Source: Acinetobacter puyangensis (GTDB lineage Bacteria; Pseudomonadota; Gammaproteobacteria; Pseudomonadales; Moraxellaceae). From it: a stretch of DNA of 64,000 nucleotides. The translations under genes were made by a program, and so were the position numbers. This document shows, piece after piece, positions 46,367-56,102 of this stretch; positions within the stretch are counted from its first letter, which is position 1, and each line of letters starts with the position of its first letter. Below the pieces are notes generated by a model. The model was not told the origin of the DNA, searched no databases, and saw only the letters and a program-made list of their open reading frames with translations. The stretch spans positions 124,001-188,000 of the forward strand of contig NZ_OANT01000001.1 of assembly GCF_900096995.1 (NCBI RefSeq), given 5' to 3'.

Positions 46367-47362
46367 ATGAGGAAGCGAAAGTGGCTGCTTTGTGCAATGC
46401 TGATCATGATAGCAACAATGCAGCGTGTTTACGCAAAGGAAGTGACATGGTGTGTCTATGATATTGCCGGGAATCGTGGGGATATCATGCAATTGATGAA
46501 AGACTATGTTATTGCAGCAAAATCGTGGAATATGTCGATTAATACCAAGGTCTATCAAAACGAAGAGCAGGCCGTGCAGGATTATAACAATAAAAAATGT
46601 GATGGTCTGGTTGCATCAACCTTTATTACCAAATCATTGAATAATTTTACCGGTTCAATCGGTGCAGTGGGATTAATTCCTGACAATCAGGTGGCTAAAA
46701 GTGTATTTATGGCGTTGGCCAGTCCTAGCATTGCCGGTTCCATGATTAAAAATGGCCATGAGGTGGTGGGCTGGATGCCACTGGGTAATGCTTATTTTAT
46801 GGTGAGGGACAATCGCTTAAACTCGATTACTCAGCTTGCTGGACGGCGTTTGAGTGTTTTGAAATACGATCTTTCACAGCAACGTATGGCAAAACGAGTG
46901 GGTGCACAGCCTGTGGTGATTACATTTGATAATGCAGGGCAGAAGTTTATCAATGATGAAATTGATATTCTGGCTGCACCCATCTATGCCTATCAGCCTT
47001 TACAATTGAATCAGGCTTTGGGACATCGGGGTGGTGTCATCAATTTTCCGGTTTCCTTTATCTCTTTAAATTTTTTAATTCGACAACACGCTTTCCCAAC
47101 TGGTTATGGACAAAAAAGTCGGGATTGGTTTAAGGCACGGACCCCTCGTATGATGCAAAATGTTGTGCAATGGGAAAGAACATTACCCAATAAGTACTGG
47201 TACGATATTCCTGCCGCAGATCGTAGTGCTTATCAACGTTTGCTGGCACAACTGCGAAAAGAATTTATTAAGACTCGAGTGTATGATCCTGCATTGATCA
47301 GTATGGTACTTAGAATTAACTGTCGTGTTAATCCACAGTATTTTGAATGTAAATTAAAATAA
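46367..47362 (+). CDS. Putative periplasmic solute-binding protein, copy 1
   Basis: A 331-aa exported protein with a signal peptide cleaved near RVYA-KE (residue 23). The mature part begins VTWCVYDIAGNRGDIMQLMKDYVIAAKSWN and has the two-lobe look of a binding protein, with an internal AGRRLSVLKYDLSQQRMAKR segment and three further Cys near KKCDG and at the C-terminus. No ABC genes are near. The next gene is a paralogue with the same Cys positions. The family is an uncharacterised one I associate with Acinetobacter (possibly DUF6091). AAAGGGA precedes the ATG. Confidence 0.7.
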   Translation: MRKRKWLLCAMLIMIATMQRVYAKEVTWCVYDIAGNRGDIMQLMKDYVIAAKSWNMSINTKVYQNEEQAVQDYNNKKCDGLVASTFITKSLNNFTGSIGAVGLIPDNQVAKSVFMALASPSIAGSMIKNGHEVVGWMPLGNAYFMVRDNRLNSITQLAGRRLSVLKYDLSQQRMAKRVGAQPVVITFDNAGQKFINDEIDILAAPIYAYQPLQLNQALGHRGGVINFPVSFISLNFLIRQHAFPTGYGQKSRDWFKARTPRMMQNVVQWERTLPNKYWYDIPAADRSAYQRLLAQLRKEFIKTRVYDPALISMVLRINCRVNPQYFECKLK

Positions 47363-47443
47363 ATCAATTATTTAGATTTTTAAGTTTAGGCAAGCTGACA
47401 CAGGGTGTGTCATAAAAACAAAGACAGATAGGGAGTAACAAGA

Positions 47444-48430
47444 ATGAAAGGATATCAATCTATCCTCATCGGCTGGATGGCAACGGTGAGTGTCTCGGCA
47501 TATGCTGTGCCAATTGATTTATGCGTTTATGACATTATGGGGGCCAATGGCGATACTATGGCAGTAGCAAAAGATTATGCACTGGTAGCCAAACAATGGG
47601 GTGTCGAGATTCGACCAAAAGTCTATCTCAAGCTTGAAGCAGCCCAGTCCGATTTTGAGCAAAAAAAATGTCGAGGGTTGGTGGCGGATAATTTCGCCAC
47701 TAAAAAATATAATAACTTTATGGGCACTGTCGGGGCCATTGGTGCAATACCCAATTATAGCATTGCCCAGAAAGTGCTTGCTGCTTTGGGAAGTCCAAAA
47801 CTGGCAGCAAAACTTAAAAATAAGGCGTATGAGGTGGTAGGCTATATGCCATTTGGTCTGGCATATTTTATTAGCAAAGACCGCAGTATTGATTCCCTGC
47901 AAAAACTTAATGGCAAACGTCTGGGGATATTGGCATCTGATCCGTCACAACGCCGGATGGCACAAAAGGTCGGAATGAAGCCTGTTGTCATGACCTTTGA
48001 TAATGCGGCATCAAAGTTCCGTGCAGGTGAGTTTGATATTGTGCCGGCTCCGCTTGTGGTGTATCAGCCATTTGAAGTTGAAAAAGTACTGGGTTCAGCT
48101 GGTGGGATTGCCAATTATCCGTTGGCGTTTATGTCGATGAATTTTATTCTTGCCCAAGATGATTATCCGGAAAATTTTGCACAAAAAAGTAGACAATGGT
48201 TTTCAGAAAAATCGACACAGTATATGAAAACCGTACTGCGCTGGGACAATACTGTACCCAAACGCATGCTCTATGAAATTCCAGAGATTGATCGCTCGGG
48301 TTATGATTTATTGCTATCACAAATGCGTAAAGAATTTGTTGACAATAAAACCTATGACCCAGCAATGATTGTCTTGATCCGACATTTGCGTTGTGCACAG
48401 GATCCGGCATTTATTGAATGTAAAAAATGA
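47444..48430 (+). CDS. Putative periplasmic solute-binding protein, copy 2
   Basis: A 328-aa paralogue of the preceding gene: signal peptide to about SAYA-VP (residue 21), then IDLCVYDIMGANGDTMAVAKDYALVAKQWGVEI-like sequence, KKCRGLVADNFATKKYNNFMGTVGAIG, LNGKRLGILASDPSQRRMAQKVGMKPVVMTFDNA and a C-terminal pair of Cys (LRCAQDPAFIECKK). The separation by 81 bp suggests a tandem duplication with shared transcription. The ligand is unknown. A bidirectional terminator follows. Confidence 0.7.
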   Translation: MKGYQSILIGWMATVSVSAYAVPIDLCVYDIMGANGDTMAVAKDYALVAKQWGVEIRPKVYLKLEAAQSDFEQKKCRGLVADNFATKKYNNFMGTVGAIGAIPNYSIAQKVLAALGSPKLAAKLKNKAYEVVGYMPFGLAYFISKDRSIDSLQKLNGKRLGILASDPSQRRMAQKVGMKPVVMTFDNAASKFRAGEFDIVPAPLVVYQPFEVEKVLGSAGGIANYPLAFMSMNFILAQDDYPENFAQKSRQWFSEKSTQYMKTVLRWDNTVPKRMLYEIPEIDRSGYDLLLSQMRKEFVDNKTYDPAMIVLIRHLRCAQDPAFIECKK

Positions 48431-48478
48431 TGTTAAACAAGGATAAATTTTATTGCTGAAATGGCAAATCACCATTAA

Positions 48479-48509
48479 AAAAGCGGCAAGCTTTTTAACT
48501 GCCGCTTTT
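48479..48509. terminator. Bidirectional terminator between the binding protein gene and plsB
   Basis: AAAAGCGGCA and TGCCGCTTTT form a perfect stem with A/T tracts at both sides; it serves both convergent genes. Confidence 0.85.
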
Positions 48510-48518
48510 AATTTATGC

Positions 48519-51104
48519 TTATTTGGCTTTTTTACGTAAGCGCGACGATTTCTGCCGGGCAAGGGCGTCAAGTGCCTGCTTCAGTTCGTCATCATTAAAT
48601 GTGGTAATGTGTTCCAGCATATGCAAGGTGTCCTCATCGAGAATCAGATGTGCATCCTGTGCGATATTACTTAAACGATCATCAAATTCGATCATACCTT
48701 CCTGATTGGTACAGATAATGCCTTGTTGGGTCAGTACCTTGAGGAAGCTCTGGAACAATGATTTATCAAAAAATTCAGGTGAATTGAATTCATAAAGTAC
48801 AGATAAACGTTGACCCAATAAATGACTTAATTCTTCGACCTGTCTGGCGGAAATTTTGCCACTACCACGCTGGTTAATTAATGCCAGCGTCATAAAATAA
48901 CGTTCAAGACTTTGTTTGACGGGTGTGGCCAGCACAAGCAGTTGTTTGTGTTGCTCGCTATTTGGGGTTGGACTATATAAGGTATTATGGCCATCATCGA
49001 GAATGAGTTTCGCCTCAATCAGAGCATCACAATACTGTTCGATAATGGGTTCAAGCGCTTTAATATCCCACTTTAAAAATAATTCTGCTTTGAGGAAGGG
49101 ATAAAGTGCCTTGATGACATTAATCAAGTCATCACGTAATAAACGTCCGTTATGCTCAACCAGTGCTGCAATCAACGAAGGCAGAATAAATAAATGCAAA
49201 ATATTATTGCGGAAATAGGTCAAGAGTACCGCTTGCTGATCCTCAATGGCAATAATATCGCCCAGTACATGTTTAATGCGTTTGATCAGTTTGAGTTTTA
49301 AACCGTAGGCAATAATTTCCTTGCCGGACAATGGTGTAATTTCGGTACGTTCATCATAAGGTAAAGCTTTGCTTAAGGCCTGATAGGTTTCAAGCTGTGA
49401 AATACAGGCATCTTCGTCCAGTGTATGTTTTGGCGTGGCAAGTAGAATCAAAGATAATAACGACACTGGATTGATGATTGCTGCACGGTTAATATTTTCC
49501 ATGATGCGATGCGCAGCGATATTGACTGCTTCTGATACTTCTGGTGGTAAAGCATCCTTATTGGATTCAATCTGCACATCATCGACATGTTGTTGTTTTA
49601 GAATCTCATCGAGAAAAACTGGTTCACCAAAATTGACATGCACTTTACCGAAAATGCGTTCAATTTTACGTAAGGTTTTGATAATACCAAAAATGGATTC
49701 GGCTTCTTTGGGTTGACCCTGCATCTCACCGACATAGGTGGCACCTTCCATCAAGCGCTCATAACCAATATAGGTTGGAATGAACACAATCGGTTTGCCA
49801 CGACCGCGCAGATGACTGTGGACTGTCATCGCCAGCATGCCAGTTTTAGGTGGCAGCAAGCGTCCAGTACGGGAACGTCCGCCTTCAATAAAGTATTCCA
49901 GTGGCGTATTACGTGATAATATACTATATAAATATTCTTTAAATACAGTCGTATAAAGCTGTGCACCAGAAAATGAACGACGAATAAAGAAGGCGCCACC
50001 ACCACGTAGGATTTGCCCCACAAAGGGCAGGTTTAGGTTATCACCGGCAGCAATATACGGCACCATCAGACCACGTTTAAAGATCACATACGACAGCAAC
50101 AAGTAGTCGATATGGCTACGGTGACAAGGCGTATAGATAATTTCATACTTATCCGCCAGTTCACGAACAGTACTGAAATTATGTACATCAACGCCATCAT
50201 AGAGCTGCGTCCACAGTCGGGTTAAGGTGCTTTCGGCAAAGCGTACAGTGGAATAAGAATAATCGGACACGATCTCATTAAGATGGCCAATGGCACGACG
50301 TTCTGCTTCTTCAACACTGATTTTGCTACGAATACTTTCTTGTAGGATTGCTTCTTGTACATCACGGGATTTAATCAGACTTTGCATCACATTGCGGCGG
50401 TCAGAAAGGTCTGGGCCAAGTACAGCTTCACGTTTGCTATCGAGATATTGATTGAGATTGCTCACCACATAGGTGGCTGGCGACAGATTCGGATAATGCA
50501 TCTTGGCATAATCGGTCAGTGCGCTTAAGGATTGTGCTTCATGAAATTCGATATAGGTCTGACGACCATGCACACCGATATTGACCAGTTGCTTGATTTT
50601 ACCCGGCGTAGACCATGAGTCGGTAAATAGTAATTTTAGCCATGAATCTTCTTTATCCGGTTCACGTCCCCACAAAATGGTGACCGGAATTAATTCGACA
50701 TCGAGTTCTGGATGTTGATCCAGTGCCTCAATTAAACGTAATAAACGTGGCGGCAGGGTATGTGCAGGAGGATTTAATAAATTATTCTGATTGCGATGTT
50801 GCAGGAAAATCACGGATTTTTTTTCGTGTACATCACTAAGGTTAAGCGGATGTAAGGCACGTGGCAGATTTAACCGTTTGGTTTCATTATCCAGTAACAC
50901 CGCATTACTACGGGAATAGTTCTGTAACACATACAAGGTGAGTTTTTGCTGTGGTGGTTGAGTTTGCTCGGTTTGTGTATTGTCTACTAGGGCGAGTTGT
51001 GCTGTAACTTTTGGTGGTTCGCCGAGTAAATGTGGCTTGACCACAAGATCAAGTAATTTACTTGATAATCGACGTGACAGTTTTGAAAAACCAGAGTTAT
51101 CCAC
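48519..51104 (-). CDS. plsB: Glycerol-3-phosphate acyltransferase PlsB
   Basis: An 861-aa membrane-associated enzyme that acylates position 1 of glycerol 3-phosphate, the first step in phospholipid synthesis. The four acyltransferase blocks are present: PCHRSHIDYLLLSYV (His and Asp of HX4D, near residue 320), GGGAFFIRRSF, YFIEGGRSRTGRLL and IVFIPTYIGYERL. I start at GTG 51104 because AAGGAG stands eight bases upstream; the frame remains open to 51341, but no ATG with a binding site lies there. Slightly longer than E. coli PlsB (807 aa). Confidence 0.93.
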   Translation of the reverse strand: MDNSGFSKLSRRLSSKLLDLVVKPHLLGEPPKVTAQLALVDNTQTEQTQPPQQKLTLYVLQNYSRSNAVLLDNETKRLNLPRALHPLNLSDVHEKKSVIFLQHRNQNNLLNPPAHTLPPRLLRLIEALDQHPELDVELIPVTILWGREPDKEDSWLKLLFTDSWSTPGKIKQLVNIGVHGRQTYIEFHEAQSLSALTDYAKMHYPNLSPATYVVSNLNQYLDSKREAVLGPDLSDRRNVMQSLIKSRDVQEAILQESIRSKISVEEAERRAIGHLNEIVSDYSYSTVRFAESTLTRLWTQLYDGVDVHNFSTVRELADKYEIIYTPCHRSHIDYLLLSYVIFKRGLMVPYIAAGDNLNLPFVGQILRGGGAFFIRRSFSGAQLYTTVFKEYLYSILSRNTPLEYFIEGGRSRTGRLLPPKTGMLAMTVHSHLRGRGKPIVFIPTYIGYERLMEGATYVGEMQGQPKEAESIFGIIKTLRKIERIFGKVHVNFGEPVFLDEILKQQHVDDVQIESNKDALPPEVSEAVNIAAHRIMENINRAAIINPVSLLSLILLATPKHTLDEDACISQLETYQALSKALPYDERTEITPLSGKEIIAYGLKLKLIKRIKHVLGDIIAIEDQQAVLLTYFRNNILHLFILPSLIAALVEHNGRLLRDDLINVIKALYPFLKAELFLKWDIKALEPIIEQYCDALIEAKLILDDGHNTLYSPTPNSEQHKQLLVLATPVKQSLERYFMTLALINQRGSGKISARQVEELSHLLGQRLSVLYEFNSPEFFDKSLFQSFLKVLTQQGIICTNQEGMIEFDDRLSNIAQDAHLILDEDTLHMLEHITTFNDDELKQALDALARQKSSRLRKKAK

Positions 51105-51352
51105 CAGCGGACTCCTTGTATCTACACAGTGTAAATGATGAAAAGCATATGTTGCTGAGTTTAACTTAAAAACCAACGCTATTTTATGCCAATGATGTGC
51201 GCTGAGATTATATAAAACTTCTCTTGCTTCGGGGGATTTATTCTTATTGACTTTTACAATTGTCAAAAAAATACTGCAATCTATGCAATTTGTGGCACAA
51301 TAAAACCGATTCCGTCCACAGTTGCAGTGCTGTAATAGCATACAGGTGATTT

Positions 51353-52231
51353 ATGACTTCACTTACCCAAGAGTTGATCGACTTACTGACATTAGAACGA
51401 ATAGAAGAAGGACTATACCGAGGACAAAGCAAAAATCTGGTCGGCAAACGTGTATTTGGTGGTCAGGTGCTTGGGCAAGCTTTACGGGCAGCGGCCTATA
51501 CCACTGATCGACCTGCACATTCATTACATGCCTATTTTTTATTTGGCGGTGATGTCAATGCACCGATCGTTTATCAGGTTGAACGCTTACGTGACGGTAA
51601 GAGTTTTGTCAGTCGCAGTGTCAAAGCGATTCAACATGGACGCACGATTTTTCAGGCCATGGTGTCTTTTGCCCATGAAGAAGAAGGCTTGAACTATCAG
51701 ATTGCAGAACCTGAGTATCCAAGACCCGATCAGTTAAAATCGGAAGAAGAATTAAAATCTTCCATGATTAATTTTGTTCCGGAAAATTATCGTCAGGCCT
51801 TTTTGCGTCGTCGTCATATTGAAATTACCCCGATCAATCCGACCAATCCGTTTGATGTCGAACCTGAAGCCCCTTCACAGGCACATTATTTACGTACCTG
51901 GGATAAAATCACGGGTGATCATGATCAAATTGCCATGCATCAGGCGATTGCTGCATTTTGTTCAGATTTTACCTTGATGACAACTTGCCTGCGTCCCCAT
52001 GGGTTATCCTGGATTTCACCAAGTTTACAATCAGCAAGTATTGACCATACCATCTATTTTCATCATCCTTTTCGCGCCGATGAGTGGTTATTGTATGATA
52101 TGGATGCAACCCAAACTGCATCTTCCCGGGGGTTAAATTTTGGTCGTATGTGGCAAAATGGACAACTGGTCTGTAGCACTGTGCAGGAAGGTTTAATCCG
52201 ACTCAGAGAGATTGATTTAAGCCGGGCTTAA
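51353..52231 (+). CDS. tesB: Acyl-CoA thioesterase II TesB
   Basis: A 292-aa double-hotdog enzyme that hydrolyses medium- and long-chain acyl-CoA. The N-terminal hotdog has RVFGGQVLGQALRAA and HSLHAYFLFGGD; the C-terminal one has SIDHTIYFHHPFRADEWLLYD with the catalytic Asp and LVCSTVQEGLIRL with the catalytic Gln. Length is near E. coli TesB (286 aa). AGGTGA precedes the ATG. It diverges from plsB. Confidence 0.92.
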   Translation: MTSLTQELIDLLTLERIEEGLYRGQSKNLVGKRVFGGQVLGQALRAAAYTTDRPAHSLHAYFLFGGDVNAPIVYQVERLRDGKSFVSRSVKAIQHGRTIFQAMVSFAHEEEGLNYQIAEPEYPRPDQLKSEEELKSSMINFVPENYRQAFLRRRHIEITPINPTNPFDVEPEAPSQAHYLRTWDKITGDHDQIAMHQAIAAFCSDFTLMTTCLRPHGLSWISPSLQSASIDHTIYFHHPFRADEWLLYDMDATQTASSRGLNFGRMWQNGQLVCSTVQEGLIRLREIDLSRA

Positions 52232-52330
52232 GCGTATTTCGGATAACAATATCAACATTCTTTCGATTGGCTTTGTTGCACAGCATGTTATAGTGCGATA
52301 AAGCTTCAAAATCGTCTAAAAACAATCTTT

Positions 52331-53584
52331 ATGTTAAAATCATTGAATACACAAATCCTCGTTGCAGCAGTGCTGGGTATCGGCTTTGGCTGGTTACTGA
52401 GTTTATCCCCGCAAAGTGCCTGGTCAGGCAATAGTTTATATATTTTGTCATTATTAAGTAGCTTATTTATCGGGCTACTTAAAATGTTGTTAGTCCCGCT
52501 GATTTTTTCATCGATAGTGGTGGGCGTGGCCAATCTTCAGGCGGTGGGTAATTTTGGCAAGGCATGGAAAATCACGTTATTGTGTTTCTTTACCACGACC
52601 ACCTGTGCATTATTGCTGGGCTTGTTGTGTGCCCATATTTTTCAGCCGGGAATTGGACTGGATATTTCACTGTTTAAAGATGCGATGGATGCACATCATA
52701 CGCCTGACACCTTATCCCCCAGTGCTTTCTTTACCAATTTTCTGCAAAATACACTGATTAATCCGTTTAAGGCCATGGCTGAAAATAATGTACTGGCTGT
52801 GGTGATTTTTGCATTATTGCTCGGTGCCATTATCGTATCGGGACGTGGAAAATATCAGCAGGTGCATGATTTATTTCAGCAAGTGTTCGATATGATGATG
52901 CAATTGGTAAAATGGGTGATGGTAATCGCACCATTTGGTATTTTTGCCTTAATGGCAAAATTGATTGCAACCGAAGATTTTGCCGTGCTGGGTAGTTTGG
53001 CAAAATTTGCCGCGGTGGTTACCGGCACTACAATTTTTCATGGTGTAGTGGTATTGCCTGTATTACTCTGGATCTTTGGACGAGTATCACCACTTCGTTT
53101 TTTCCGTGTTGCCAGACCAGCATTGATCACGGCATTTGCCACCAGTTCCAGTTCTGCCACCATGCCATTATCAATGCAATGTGCGCAAAATCTAGGGGTT
53201 CGACCACAAATTGTCGGTTTTGTGGTGCCATTGGGGGCACAATTAAATATGGACGGTACGGCTTTATATGAAGCCGCCGCCGCATTATTCATTGCCAATT
53301 TGATGGGATTGGAACTTTCGATTACCCAGCAATTTATTGTCTGTTTAACGGCAATGCTGGCCTCGCTCGGTGCACCGGGGATTCCAAGTGCAGGTATGGT
53401 TACCATGATTATGGTGTTGCAATCGGTAGGATTGCCGGCGGAAGCGATTGCTATTTTACTGCCGATAGACCGTATTTTGGATACCGTCAGAACAGTGGTT
53501 AATGTTCAGGGGGATATCATGATTAGTGCTGTGGTACAGCATCATGTCGGCGATGACGATTCTTCGCTACAAGCACCGAGTTAA
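52331..53584 (+). CDS. Dicarboxylate/amino acid:cation symporter (DAACS family)
   Basis: A 417-aa inner-membrane transporter of the GltP/DctA type. The re-entrant loop motif is TSSSSATMPLSMQCA, and the substrate/cation region is VPLGAQLNMDGTALYEAAAALFIAN; near the C-terminus GAPGIPSAGMVTM and the helix 8 DRILDTVRTVVNVQGD appear. The Arg/Asp set fits an acidic amino acid or C4-dicarboxylate substrate; which one I cannot say. It stands alone and is followed by a hairpin. Confidence 0.9.
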   Translation: MLKSLNTQILVAAVLGIGFGWLLSLSPQSAWSGNSLYILSLLSSLFIGLLKMLLVPLIFSSIVVGVANLQAVGNFGKAWKITLLCFFTTTTCALLLGLLCAHIFQPGIGLDISLFKDAMDAHHTPDTLSPSAFFTNFLQNTLINPFKAMAENNVLAVVIFALLLGAIIVSGRGKYQQVHDLFQQVFDMMMQLVKWVMVIAPFGIFALMAKLIATEDFAVLGSLAKFAAVVTGTTIFHGVVVLPVLLWIFGRVSPLRFFRVARPALITAFATSSSSATMPLSMQCAQNLGVRPQIVGFVVPLGAQLNMDGTALYEAAAALFIANLMGLELSITQQFIVCLTAMLASLGAPGIPSAGMVTMIMVLQSVGLPAEAIAILLPIDRILDTVRTVVNVQGDIMISAVVQHHVGDDDSSLQAPS

Positions 53585-53593
53585 TTTTTGCAT

Positions 53594-53615
53594 ATGCCCG
53601 ACACTGATCGGGCAT
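53594..53615. terminator. Hairpin between convergent genes
   Basis: ATGCCCGA, loop CACTGA, TCGGGCAT: a perfect 8-bp GC-rich stem 9 bp after the symporter stop and 12 bp before the stop of the opposite gene. The T run is weak. Confidence 0.5.
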
Positions 53616-53627
53616 AGTGTTTAAATG

Positions 53628-54587
53628 CTAGGCTGCGGCATGGGTGCCAGTTGATTCTGCCCGCTTTGCAGCAGGTGATTGGTTAAGGTATTCGATTGCC
53701 ACATCGGTATTGGCTTCATGTAATGGATTATACCAAGGCATTAAATAGTTGATCTGTTGCCCAATTAACCAAAATGGATTGGGTAATAATCCTCCATGAC
53801 TACGTTTGGCAACCTTATACCATTCACGCCAGATCCATGGCTTAAACAGACTTGGTTGATGGGTAGCCAGTCTTGGGTCTTGTTTCATGATATGTGCCGC
53901 ACCATCGACCCAGATCCCGAGCACACCAACAATGACCACTAGACTTAAATAATAACGTGCGATATAGCCACCACCCAGATGACGATATAGGTCAAACGCA
54001 ACTGTCCGATGTTCTACTTCCTCTGCACCATGCCACTTGACCAGATCGACCATTTCCGGATCGGCTTGCAATTGCAGCCATAATTTGTTTTCCAGTGCAT
54101 AGTTGCCCATTACACAGGTCATATGTTCAACTGTGGCAATAATCCCCAAGCGAAACAAATCCCATTGATTTTCTAATGGTTTTGGCATATTGAAACCCAT
54201 GGGTTGATCTGCCAATACTTTGGTAAACAAAAAATCCATAATTTTGATATTACGATCGACATCTATATTGCGAATACTTAGATATTCGCCATTGGCAGAC
54301 TGATGTGCTTTGGCGTGCATAGCTTCTTGACGAATAAAGGCTTTGACATCTTCCTTGAGTTTTTCATCGGTGATGTGGGGTAAAACTTTATTATAGAGCC
54401 GACAAAACCAGAACTCACCCGCCGGTAAGATCATATTAATTTCATTAATGAAATAACTGGCAAAAGGTTCATGCGGAATCCAGTCCACAGGGGTATCTTG
54501 CCATTCAAATTTTACTTTACGCGGTTTGATATGGTAAGAAATCGAAGAACCGACGGTTTTCTTCTTAAACCAAGACAATATGCCCAT
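53628..54587 (-). CDS. Predicted metal-dependent hydrolase (COG3687/PF10118 type)
   Basis: A 319-aa protein. Conserved elements of the family are visible: DTPVDWIPHEPFASYFINEINMILPAGE, FIRQEAMHAKAHQSANGEYL, EHMTCVMGNYAL and HGAEEVEHRTVAFDLYRHLGGGY. The Glu/His pattern recalls di-iron helical bundles. A membrane-like helix near YYLSLVVIVGVLGIWVDG suggests membrane association. The reaction is unknown. AGGTAAT lies upstream of the ATG. Confidence 0.82.
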   Translation of the reverse strand: MGILSWFKKKTVGSSISYHIKPRKVKFEWQDTPVDWIPHEPFASYFINEINMILPAGEFWFCRLYNKVLPHITDEKLKEDVKAFIRQEAMHAKAHQSANGEYLSIRNIDVDRNIKIMDFLFTKVLADQPMGFNMPKPLENQWDLFRLGIIATVEHMTCVMGNYALENKLWLQLQADPEMVDLVKWHGAEEVEHRTVAFDLYRHLGGGYIARYYLSLVVIVGVLGIWVDGAAHIMKQDPRLATHQPSLFKPWIWREWYKVAKRSHGGLLPNPFWLIGQQINYLMPWYNPLHEANTDVAIEYLNQSPAAKRAESTGTHAAA

Positions 54588-54715
54588 TCTGATTACCTAA
54601 TAGTTTCGATTATTGTATCCATAAATTTATTTAACGATGATTTCGGTCAAATTCAAAAGGAATAGGGGACAGGAGTTATCATTATAGGACGAGATGATTT
54701 TACACAAGAAAATTT

Positions 54716-55501
54716 TTAGGCATCTTGCTGATCATCGTTAGGAGATTCGGATGGAATCGCAGGTTCGGGTTGTTCTTGATCGATCAGTGCTAATGTGAAA
54801 TTCAGTCGCCCTGCCATGACACCTGCTAGTTCGGCCAAACCCTGTTTATCCAGCGATGAAAAGAGTTGAATCGAAAAATTCAGTTTAGATTGTTTGAGTT
54901 CTTTTTGGACTTCGAGCAAGACTTTATTGGCTGGACCACGATTCAGCTTATCTGCTTTGGTCAGCAAAATATGCACAAAGAGATTACGGGAATGTGCCCA
55001 TTCCAGCATCATACGGTCAAAATGCTGTAAAGGATGACGAATATCCATTAACAGGATCAAGCCTTGTAGACTTTCACGGTGAATCAGATAATTTTCCAGC
55101 TCTTTTTGCCAGAGTAATTTCATGTCTTCCGGTACAGCCGCATAACCATAACCGGGCAAATCCACCAGTCGCTGATTAGGATTACCCAGACTAAAAAAGT
55201 TAATCATCTGGGTACGGCCAGGACGTTTTGATGCCCGTGCCAATTGTTTTTGATTGGTGAGGGTATTAATGGCACTGGATTTGCCTGCATTGGATCGGCC
55301 AGCAAAAGCAATCTCATACCCTGTATCTTCGACACAAATCGATAGCTTGGGCGCACTCATTAAAAATTCAGCCTGACGTAACCAATTTAATGCCTGTGCT
55401 GTATAAAGACTGGTGACATCAGAGGTTTTTTTCTCATAGCTGATTTTTTGTTTCGGTGCCAGCTTGGCTTTGGTGTCTTTCGATTTCTGGTATTTGTGCA
55501 T
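54716..55501 (-). CDS. engB: Ribosome biogenesis GTPase EngB (YihA/YsxC)
   Basis: A 261-aa GTPase needed for 50S subunit assembly. G motifs: [14 protein letters not shown] near residue 70, [20 protein letters not shown] and the G5-like SSLDKQG. It has about 45 extra, Lys-rich N-terminal residues compared with the usual size near 210 aa; the ATG at 55501 has no clear binding site, so a later start is possible. Confidence 0.9.
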   Translation of the reverse strand: MHKYQKSKDTKAKLAPKQKISYEKKTSDVTSLYTAQALNWLRQAEFLMSAPKLSICVEDTGYEIAFAGRSNAGKSSAINTLTNQKQLARASKRPGRTQMINFFSLGNPNQRLVDLPGYGYAAVPEDMKLLWQKELENYLIHRESLQGLILLMDIRHPLQHFDRMMLEWAHSRNLFVHILLTKADKLNRGPANKVLLEVQKELKQSKLNFSIQLFSSLDKQGLAELAGVMAGRLNFTLALIDQEQPEPAIPSESPNDDQQDA

Positions 55502-55574
55502 ATCATCAATACAAATAAATAAGGCAGGAACTATTATAGGTCAATATGGGGTAGGTAGCGAATGGCAATTCTGA

Positions 55575-56030
55575 TTAGCTGATATTAATTGCCTTGATTT
55601 CGGCAAAATCTTTATCTTTAGTCAAGCTATATAATACGGGGTGATGCAATGCATCTTGTAATTGGTATTGATTTAAATATTGGTAAAACTGCTCAAGCGC
55701 CTGATCCAGTACCGATTTTAAACCACAGCTAAAGCGTAAAACACAAGCAGGTTCCAGACAGTTAATGGCTTTTTCGTCATGTTCCAGCGTGCGGACAATT
55801 TCACCAATGGGCAGCGTAAGTGCCTGAGGTGCCAGACGGATGCCACCACCTTTACCACGGGTGCTGATGATCCAGCCTTGTTTTGCCATAAAATGCGTGA
55901 CTTTCACCAAATGATTTTCCGATATTTTAAGCACATGCGCAGCCTGAGCAATGGTCACTACACCATCACTCGGTTGTAAAAGGTACATTAATAGGCGTAA
56001 ACCGTAATCGGTAAATTTATTGAGTTGCAT
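55575..56030 (-). CDS. nsrR: Rrf2-family nitric oxide-sensing repressor NsrR
   Basis: A 151-aa winged-helix protein of the Rrf2 family that holds an iron-sulfur cluster and releases DNA on nitric oxide. The N-terminus MQLNKFTDYGLRLLMYLLQ and the Cys set C-x4-C-x5-C in NCLEPACVLRFSCGL match NsrR spacing. I start at 56030 by family similarity; 56048 is also open. A near-perfect NsrR box stands upstream of the flavohemoglobin gene at 60119-60889, its probable target. Confidence 0.87.
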   Translation of the reverse strand: MQLNKFTDYGLRLLMYLLQPSDGVVTIAQAAHVLKISENHLVKVTHFMAKQGWIISTRGKGGGIRLAPQALTLPIGEIVRTLEHDEKAINCLEPACVLRFSCGLKSVLDQALEQFYQYLNQYQLQDALHHPVLYSLTKDKDFAEIKAINIS

Positions 56031-56102
56031 ACATTGATTATAAGCCATTTAAAATAAAAAGAGTGTTGGACTTATTGAAGCTTTGCATTTACTTAAGCGA
56101 TT

